In this document: in pieces, positions 5,607-9,661 of the stretch
How the letters are laid out: every line of letters starts with the position of its first letter
Numbering within the stretch: the stretch's first letter is position 1
Assembly: GCA_035540915.1 (NCBI GenBank)
Contig: DATLFQ010000192.1
Location: 1-9,661, forward strand
DNA from: DATLFQ01 sp035540915
GTDB taxonomy: Bacteria > Actinomycetota > Acidimicrobiia > Acidimicrobiales > GCA-2861595
Length of the DNA: 9,661 nucleotides
Reading direction: 5' to 3'
Translations under genes and position numbers: made by a program
Notes under the pieces: generated by a model
Database searches by the model: none
What the model was told of the DNA's origin: nothing
Seen by the model: only the letters and a program-made list of their open reading frames with translations

Positions 5607-6088
5607 TGCCCGAGCTCCCCGGCCTGATGAAGGGTCTGGCGATCACCTTCAAGACGATGCTGAAGCCGGCCGTCACGGTGCAGTACCCCCACGTGAAGGA
5701 GGACGTCACCGCCCGGGCCCGGGGTGTCATCGCCCTGAAGGAAGAGAACTGCACGGTCTGCATGCTCTGCGCCCGCCAGTGCCCGGACTGGTGCATCTAC
5801 ATCGAGGGCTACAAGGACAAGGCTCCGCCCCGACGAGAGGGCGGCAAGCCCCGCACGGTCCAGAAGCTCGACCGCTTCGACATCGACTACAGCCTGTGCA
5901 TGTACTGCGGGATCTGCGTCGAGGTCTGCCCCTTCGACGCGCTGTTCTGGAGCCCCGAGTACGAGTACTCCGAGGCGAGGATCGCCGACCTGCTCCACGA
6001 CAAGGACAAGCTCGGCGAGTGGATGGAGACGGTCCCCACGCCGCCGCCGCTCGAGGTCGGTGCCGAGGCGAAGAAGGGCGCCAAGTGA
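5606..6088 (+). CDS. nuoI: NADH-quinone oxidoreductase subunit I (NuoI), 8Fe ferredoxin-like
   Basis: NuoI carries [4Fe-4S] clusters N6a and N6b, which pass electrons to N2 in NuoB. Both CxxCxxCxxxCP motifs are intact: C49, C52, C55 and C59, and C98, C101, C104 and C108. The N-terminal helix GLAITFKTMLKPAVTVQYP (10-28) is the amphipathic segment that lies along the membrane arm. The C-terminal tail (about 125-160) is charged and ends GAEAKKGAK. The length of 160 residues is normal. GTG 5606 overlaps the nuoH stop by one base and has AAGGTGG seven bases upstream; ATG 5627 is a less likely start. If the NADH module is truly missing, NuoI would be the exposed electron-entry subunit, as in ferredoxin- or F420-linked relatives; that is inference. 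Confidence 0.96.
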   Translation: MPELPGLMKGLAITFKTMLKPAVTVQYPHVKEDVTARARGVIALKEENCTVCMLCARQCPDWCIYIEGYKDKAPPRREGGKPRTVQKLDRFDIDYSLCMYCGICVEVCPFDALFWSPEYEYSEARIADLLHDKDKLGEWMETVPTPPPLEVGAEAKKGAK

Positions 6089-6579
6089 TCGTCCAGAACG
6101 TGATCTTCGGCGCGATCGCGGGGGCCATGGGCCTGGCCGCGCTGCGGGTGGTGACCACCAAGAACATCGTGCACGCCGCCCTCTACCTGGTGGTGGTGCT
6201 GGCCGGCGTCGCCGCCATCTACATCCTGCTGGCCGCCGAGTTCACCGCCGCCGTGCAGGTCCTCGTCTACATCGGCGCCATCCTGGTGCTCTTCCTCTTC
6301 GGCATCATGCTGACCCGGGCGCCCATCGGCCGGACCTCGAACCTGGACAACGACCAGCGGGGCGTGGCTGTGATCGTCGCCCTCTTCCTGCTGGGGGTCC
6401 TGGGCGCCGTGCTGCAGGACGCCTTCGGGTCGACGAAGCTGCCCGAGGACGCCGCCGTGCAGCGCACCGCCGAGGTCGGCACCTCCATCTTCCAGACCTA
6501 CGTGATCCCGTTCGAGGTGGTGTCGGTGCTCCTGCTGGCCGCGCTGGTGGGCGCCGTGGTCATCGCCAGGCGCGACTGA
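6085..6579 (+). CDS. nuoJ: NADH-quinone oxidoreductase subunit J (NuoJ)
   Basis: NuoJ is a five-helix membrane subunit between NuoA/NuoH and NuoK, whose third helix changes shape during turnover. The family segment ALYLVVVLAGVAAIYILLAA (residues 32-51) is followed by EFTAAVQVLVYIGAILVLFLFGIMLTR, split over the next helix. The C-terminal helix (YVIPFEVVSVLLLAALVGAVVIARRD) is also typical. The length is 164 residues. The start is GTG 6085, sharing GTGA with the nuoI stop, which implies coupled translation; an upstream purine run (GAAGAAGGGCG, 6070-6080) can serve as the ribosome site. The stop overlaps the nuoK ATG by one base. Confidence 0.95.
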   Translation: MIVQNVIFGAIAGAMGLAALRVVTTKNIVHAALYLVVVLAGVAAIYILLAAEFTAAVQVLVYIGAILVLFLFGIMLTRAPIGRTSNLDNDQRGVAVIVALFLLGVLGAVLQDAFGSTKLPEDAAVQRTAEVGTSIFQTYVIPFEVVSVLLLAALVGAVVIARRD

Positions 6580-6878
6580 TGTACCTGAACCAGTTCCTCT
6601 TCCTGGCCGCCTTCCTCTTCTGCGTGGGGGTCTACGGCGTGCTGGCCCGCAAGAACGGCGTGCTGGTGCTGATGTCCGTCGAGCTGATCCTGAACGCCGT
6701 GAACATCAACCTGGTCGCCTTCGGCGCCTTCCACGGCACGGTGACGGGCCAGGTCTTCGCCCTGTTCGTGATCGCCATCGCCGCCGCCGAGGTCGGCGTC
6801 GGCCTCGCCATCGTGCTGCTCATCTACCGGAACCGACGCTCCATCGACCTCACCGAGGCCGATCTCTTGAAGGGTTAG
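6579..6878 (+). CDS. nuoK: NADH-quinone oxidoreductase subunit K (NuoK)
   Basis: NuoK is a small three-helix membrane subunit related to MrpC that carries two buried glutamates of the proton path. Both are present: E35 in LMSVELILNAVNINLV and E71 in IAAAEVGVGLAIVLLIYR. The 99-residue length and the three helices (about 4-22, 28-50 and 59-83) are standard. ATG 6579 overlaps the nuoJ stop (TGATG). A short basic segment, RNRRS, follows the last helix, as is usual. Confidence 0.97.
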   Translation: MYLNQFLFLAAFLFCVGVYGVLARKNGVLVLMSVELILNAVNINLVAFGAFHGTVTGQVFALFVIAIAAAEVGVGLAIVLLIYRNRRSIDLTEADLLKG

Positions 6879-6883
6879 CCGGC

Positions 6884-9067
6884 GTGCTCCGCAACGCGTG
6901 GATCATCCCCGCCCTGCCGGTGGCGTCGTTCTTCGTCATCCTGTTCTTCGGCAAGCGCCTGCCGCGCAAGGGCCACGAGGTCGGCCTGGCCGCCGTGGGC
7001 CTTGCGTTCGTCCTGTCGCTGGTTGCGGCGGGCCAGTGGATCGACCGGCCGGCCACGTTGCTGGTCGAGCACGGTGTCACGGAGCACGGAGCCGAGGCGG
7101 AGGACCACGGTGCCGAGCCGGCGGGCGGCACTGACGACCACGGCGCCGAGCCGGCGGGCGCGGCCGACGACCACGGCACCGAGCCCGAGCAGGAGGAGCA
7201 CGAGGCGACCCTCACTGCCGCGGCAGCTGTCGAGGAGGAGAAGGCCGAGCACGAGGCCGAGCACATCCGGGCACCGGTGGAGCGGGAGGTCACCTGGTAC
7301 GAGAACGGGCCGATCACCATCCGGGCCGGCACGCACATGGACGGCCTGGCCGTCGTGCTGGTCGTCGTGGTCAGCCTGATCTCGCTGCTGGTGCACGTCT
7401 TCTCAACCAACTACATGCACGACGACCGGCGCTACACGCACTTCTTCGCCGCCCTCAGCCTCTTCACCGCCGGCATGCTGATCATGGTCACGGCCAGCAA
7501 CACCCTCCAGCTGCTGTTCGGCTGGGAGATGATGGGGGTCTGCTCGTTCATGCTGATCGGGCACTGGTGGGAGGAGAAGAACAACTCCGACGCCGCCCTG
7601 AAGGCGTTCTTCACCACCCGCACCGGCGACATCGGGCTGCTCGTCGGCATCTCGATCCTGTTCTTCGGCGCCGGCCAGACCTTCAACATCGAAGCGCTCA
7701 ACAGCGCCGCGCTCGCCGGCGACATCAGCCGGGGCGTGCTGGTCGCCGGCGCCGCCGCGCTGCTGTGCGCCGTGATCGGCAAGAGCGCCCAGTTCCCGCT
7801 CCACACCTGGCTGCCCGACGCCATGGCCGGGCCGACGCCGGTGTCGGCGCTGATCCACGCAGCCACCATGGTGGTGGCCGGCGTGTACCTGGTGGCCCGG
7901 CTGTACGGCGTGTTCTGGTCGGCCTTCGACATCGGCGACGGCGGCATCAACCCGGTGGCCCTGTTCGGCGGGCTGACCATTCTCATCGCCGCCGTCCTCG
8001 CCTTCGTCCAGAGCGACATCAAGAAGGTGCTCGCCTACTCGACCGTCAGCCAGCTGGGCTACATGGTCATGGCCCTGGGCGTCGGCGCCTGGACCGCCGG
8101 CGTCTTCCACCTCTTCACCCACGCCTTCTTCAAGGCCCTGCTGTTCCTCGGGGCCGGCTCGGTCAGCCACGCCGTCCACAGCTTCGACATGAAGAAGGAC
8201 ATGGGCGGGCTGCGGTCGTCCATGCCCATCACGTTCAAGACGTTCATGATCGGAACGGTGGCCCTGGCCGGCATACCCCCGCTGGCCGGGTTCTGGTCCA
8301 AGGACGAGATCCTGCTGGGGGCCGGCGAGAACGGCTACGGGCTGTTCCTGGTGGTCGGCCTGCTCGGGGCGGTGATGACGGCCGCCTACATGACCAGGTG
8401 CGTCTACCTCACCTTCTTCGGCAGCTACCGGGGCCACGGCCACCCCCACGAGTCGCCGCCGGCGATCACCGTGCCGCTGGTCGTCCTGGCCGTGCTGTCG
8501 GTCGGCGCCGGCCTGCTGAACGCCCCCGGCATCCTGCTGTTCACGGAGTGGACCGACAACGCCACGGTGCTGACCGCCGGCGTGGCCCACCACGAGTTCT
8601 CGGTGAGCACCGCCTTCATCGGCTCGCTGGCCGGATTGCTCGGCATCGCCGCCGGCTACGCCTACTACTGGCGCAACCTCGGGCCGCACCGCCTCACCGA
8701 GCGCAGCGCCGGCGCCAGGTCGGGCTACCGCTTCCTGGAGAACAAGTACTACCTGGACGTCCTCTACACCGACAAGATCGTCGGCTCCATCAAGGGACCC
8801 ATCGCCCGGGCGGCGTACTGGGTCAACCAGCACGTGCTGGACGGCGCGGTCAACGCAGCGGGCATCGTCGCCCGGGCCGCCGGCCGCTTCACCTACGAGG
8901 TGCTGGACCAGAAGGTGGTCGACGGGCTGGTGAACGGCGCCGGAGCCGGGGCGGAGGAGAGCGGGAGCGCCCTGCGGGTGCTGCAGACCGGTCGACTCCA
9001 GCAGTACGCCGCAATCCTGTTCGGTTCGGTCGTCGTGCTGGGCGGCGCCCTGGTGCTGTTCGCATGA
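6884..9067 (+). CDS. nuoL: NADH-quinone oxidoreductase subunit L (NuoL), with His/Glu-rich insertion
   Basis: NuoL is the distal antiporter-like proton pump of complex I and carries the long lateral helix that runs along the membrane arm. The essential residues are in place: E215 in LFGWEMMGVCSF, K300 in AVIGKSAQFPLHTW, the DIKKVLAYSTVSQLGYM segment (378-394) and K417 in HAFFKALLFLGAGS. The C-terminal part (about residues 560-727) contains the lateral helix and the final membrane helix. At 727 residues it is longer than the usual 610-650, mainly because of an acidic, histidine-rich segment (about 62-135) between membrane helices 2 and 3, a loop that faces outside in the usual topology. The start is GTG 6884, with GAAGGG nine bases upstream, five bases after the nuoK stop. 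Confidence 0.96.
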   Translation: MLRNAWIIPALPVASFFVILFFGKRLPRKGHEVGLAAVGLAFVLSLVAAGQWIDRPATLLVEHGVTEHGAEAEDHGAEPAGGTDDHGAEPAGAADDHGTEPEQEEHEATLTAAAAVEEEKAEHEAEHIRAPVEREVTWYENGPITIRAGTHMDGLAVVLVVVVSLISLLVHVFSTNYMHDDRRYTHFFAALSLFTAGMLIMVTASNTLQLLFGWEMMGVCSFMLIGHWWEEKNNSDAALKAFFTTRTGDIGLLVGISILFFGAGQTFNIEALNSAALAGDISRGVLVAGAAALLCAVIGKSAQFPLHTWLPDAMAGPTPVSALIHAATMVVAGVYLVARLYGVFWSAFDIGDGGINPVALFGGLTILIAAVLAFVQSDIKKVLAYSTVSQLGYMVMALGVGAWTAGVFHLFTHAFFKALLFLGAGSVSHAVHSFDMKKDMGGLRSSMPITFKTFMIGTVALAGIPPLAGFWSKDEILLGAGENGYGLFLVVGLLGAVMTAAYMTRCVYLTFFGSYRGHGHPHESPPAITVPLVVLAVLSVGAGLLNAPGILLFTEWTDNATVLTAGVAHHEFSVSTAFIGSLAGLLGIAAGYAYYWRNLGPHRLTERSAGARSGYRFLENKYYLDVLYTDKIVGSIKGPIARAAYWVNQHVLDGAVNAAGIVARAAGRFTYEVLDQKVVDGLVNGAGAGAEESGSALRVLQTGRLQQYAAILFGSVVVLGGALVLFA
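7100..7198 (+). repeat. Three tandem 33-bp repeats inside nuoL
   Basis: Codons 73-105 of nuoL form three 11-residue units, EDHGAEPAGGT, DDHGAEPAGAA and DDHGTEPEQEE. The DNA copies are closest between units 1 and 2. Partial copies of the core (EHGVTEHGAEAE) lie just before them, suggesting growth by slippage. The segment is acidic and has eight histidines in about 65 residues (63-127), so it could bind divalent metal ions on the outer face. That role is a guess. Confidence 0.85.
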
Positions 9068-9108
9068 CGCGCCCGACCGCCGACCACGAGCTGAGGAGAG
9101 ATCGATGA
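9064..9108 (+). CDS. Possible 14-codon minicistron bridging nuoL and nuoM
   Basis: ATG 9064 overlaps the nuoL stop as ATGA, and the ORF (MTRPTADHELRRDR) ends in TGA 9106-9108, which overlaps the nuoM ATG as a second ATGA. It exactly spans the only sizeable gap in the tight nuoH-M stretch. Its role, if any, would be to keep ribosomes moving from nuoL to nuoM. nuoM has its own strong ribosome site inside this ORF, so the minicistron may be incidental. Confidence 0.25.
   Translation: MTRPTADHELRRDR
9094..9098 (+). promoter_or_regulatory. Ribosome binding site of nuoM
   Basis: AGGAG lies six bases before ATG 9105, within the purine run GAGGAGAGA. It is the clearest Shine-Dalgarno site in the window and decides the nuoM start. 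Confidence 0.8.
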
Positions 9109-9661
9109 GCGGGTTCGAGTCCTGGGCACTCACGCTGGCGGTGTTCATCCCGCTGGTCGGCGTCGTCGCCCTGGCCGTGATCCCCCGGGCCGAGGAACAG
9201 GCCCTCAAGGTGGTGGCGCTGGTCACCACCCTGGCCACCGCCGCGGTCGGGGTCGGCATCCTGGCCGGCTTCGACTACGGGGCGGCCGACGGCCTGCAGT
9301 TCGAGGTGAACAAGTCCTGGATCGACGTGATCAACAGCCGCTACCACATGGGCGTTGACGGCATCTCGGTGCCGCTGCTGGCCTTGTCGATGCTGATCAC
9401 CGTCCTGTGCGTCATCTACTCCTGGGACCACTTCCCCGAGCCGCACAACCCCAAGGCGTTCCTCATGCTCATGCTCATCCTCGAGGTGGGCATGAACGGC
9501 ACCTTCGTCTCGCAGGACCTGATCCTGTTCTTCGTCTTCTTCGAGCTGGTCCTCCTGCCGATGTACTTCATGATCGGCGTGTGGGGCGGCGCCAACCGGC
9601 AGTACGCGTCCATCAAGTTCTTCCTCTACACGCTGTTCGGCTCGGCGTTGATGATCCTTTC
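9105..9661 (+). CDS. nuoM: NADH-quinone oxidoreductase subunit M (NuoM), N-terminal part (cut by window edge)
   Basis: NuoM is the middle antiporter-like proton pump of complex I. The first 185 codons are in the window. The family segment YHMGVDGISVPLLALSMLIT (residues 80-99) and the helix carrying the conserved glutamate, LFFVFFELVLLPMYFMIGVW (141-160, with E147), are clear. The latter is followed by GGANRQYASIKFFLYTLFGS, which begins the next helix. The lysines of the central channel would lie beyond the edge. The start is ATG 9105 with a strong ribosome site. nuoL lies 37 bases upstream, and nuoN would be expected next. Confidence 0.95.
   Translation, partial: MSGFESWALTLAVFIPLVGVVALAVIPRAEEQALKVVALVTTLATAAVGVGILAGFDYGAADGLQFEVNKSWIDVINSRYHMGVDGISVPLLALSMLITVLCVIYSWDHFPEPHNPKAFLMLMLILEVGMNGTFVSQDLILFFVFFELVLLPMYFMIGVWGGANRQYASIKFFLYTLFGSALMIL

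Noticed and set aside
7100..7198. CRISPR-like or minisatellite array
   Set aside because: The repeats have no spacers, keep the nuoL reading frame and encode a protein repeat.
7567..9063. Plus-strand long frame inside nuoL
   Set aside because: Arg/Gly/Pro-rich shadow of nuoL. Only its last 15 codons (9064-9108) have any positional interest, and these are listed separately.
7403..9259. Very long antisense open frame (618 codons) opposite nuoL and nuoM
   Set aside because: It is a mirror of strongly coding nuoL in high-GC DNA; the translation is a low-complexity Gly/Ala/Gln/His/Asp string without domain features.

Overview
The window reads as chromosomal DNA from a high-GC actinobacterium. 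GC is very high throughout, GTG/TTG starts are frequent, genes overlap by one to a few bases, and start codons sit 8-9 bases after TANNNT boxes (leaderless style). The protein style makes Acidimicrobiia my best guess, but that placement is inference and weak.

Layout. Bases 1-689 (minus strand) hold the N-terminal 229 residues of an FtsX/MacB-type ABC transporter permease, cut by the window edge. A short divergent intergenic region follows. Then comes a small hypothetical protein with an N-terminal hydrophobic segment (750-1205, plus strand). From 1280 to the right edge there is a respiratory complex I cluster, all on the plus strand: nuoA, nuoB, nuoC, nuoD, a DUF2277-family gene, nuoH, nuoI, nuoJ, nuoK, nuoL and the first 185 codons of nuoM. 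Most junctions are tight: A/B, B/C, C/D, H/I, I/J and J/K all overlap. This indicates one translationally coupled transcription unit.

The main departure from a textbook nuo operon is that nuoE, nuoF and nuoG, which encode the NADH-oxidising module, are absent from their usual place between nuoD and nuoH. That place holds a 93-base spacer with a perfect 10-bp inverted repeat, then a DUF2277 gene, then a candidate internal promoter with a nine-codon leader ORF in a GC-rich hairpin. The window therefore encodes the quinone-reducing connecting arm (B, C, D, I) and the proton-pumping membrane arm (A, H, J, K, L, M so far), but not the electron-input module. Either that module is encoded elsewhere or this is an 11-subunit-type complex fed by another donor such as ferredoxin or F420H2. 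All catalytic and cluster-binding residues I could check in the subunits are present, so the complex should be functional.

Two subunits carry lineage-type insertions: a Gly/Ala/Asp low-complexity segment in NuoC, and a His/Glu-rich segment with three 11-residue repeats in the second external loop of NuoL. I saw no RNA genes, mobile elements or CRISPR arrays.
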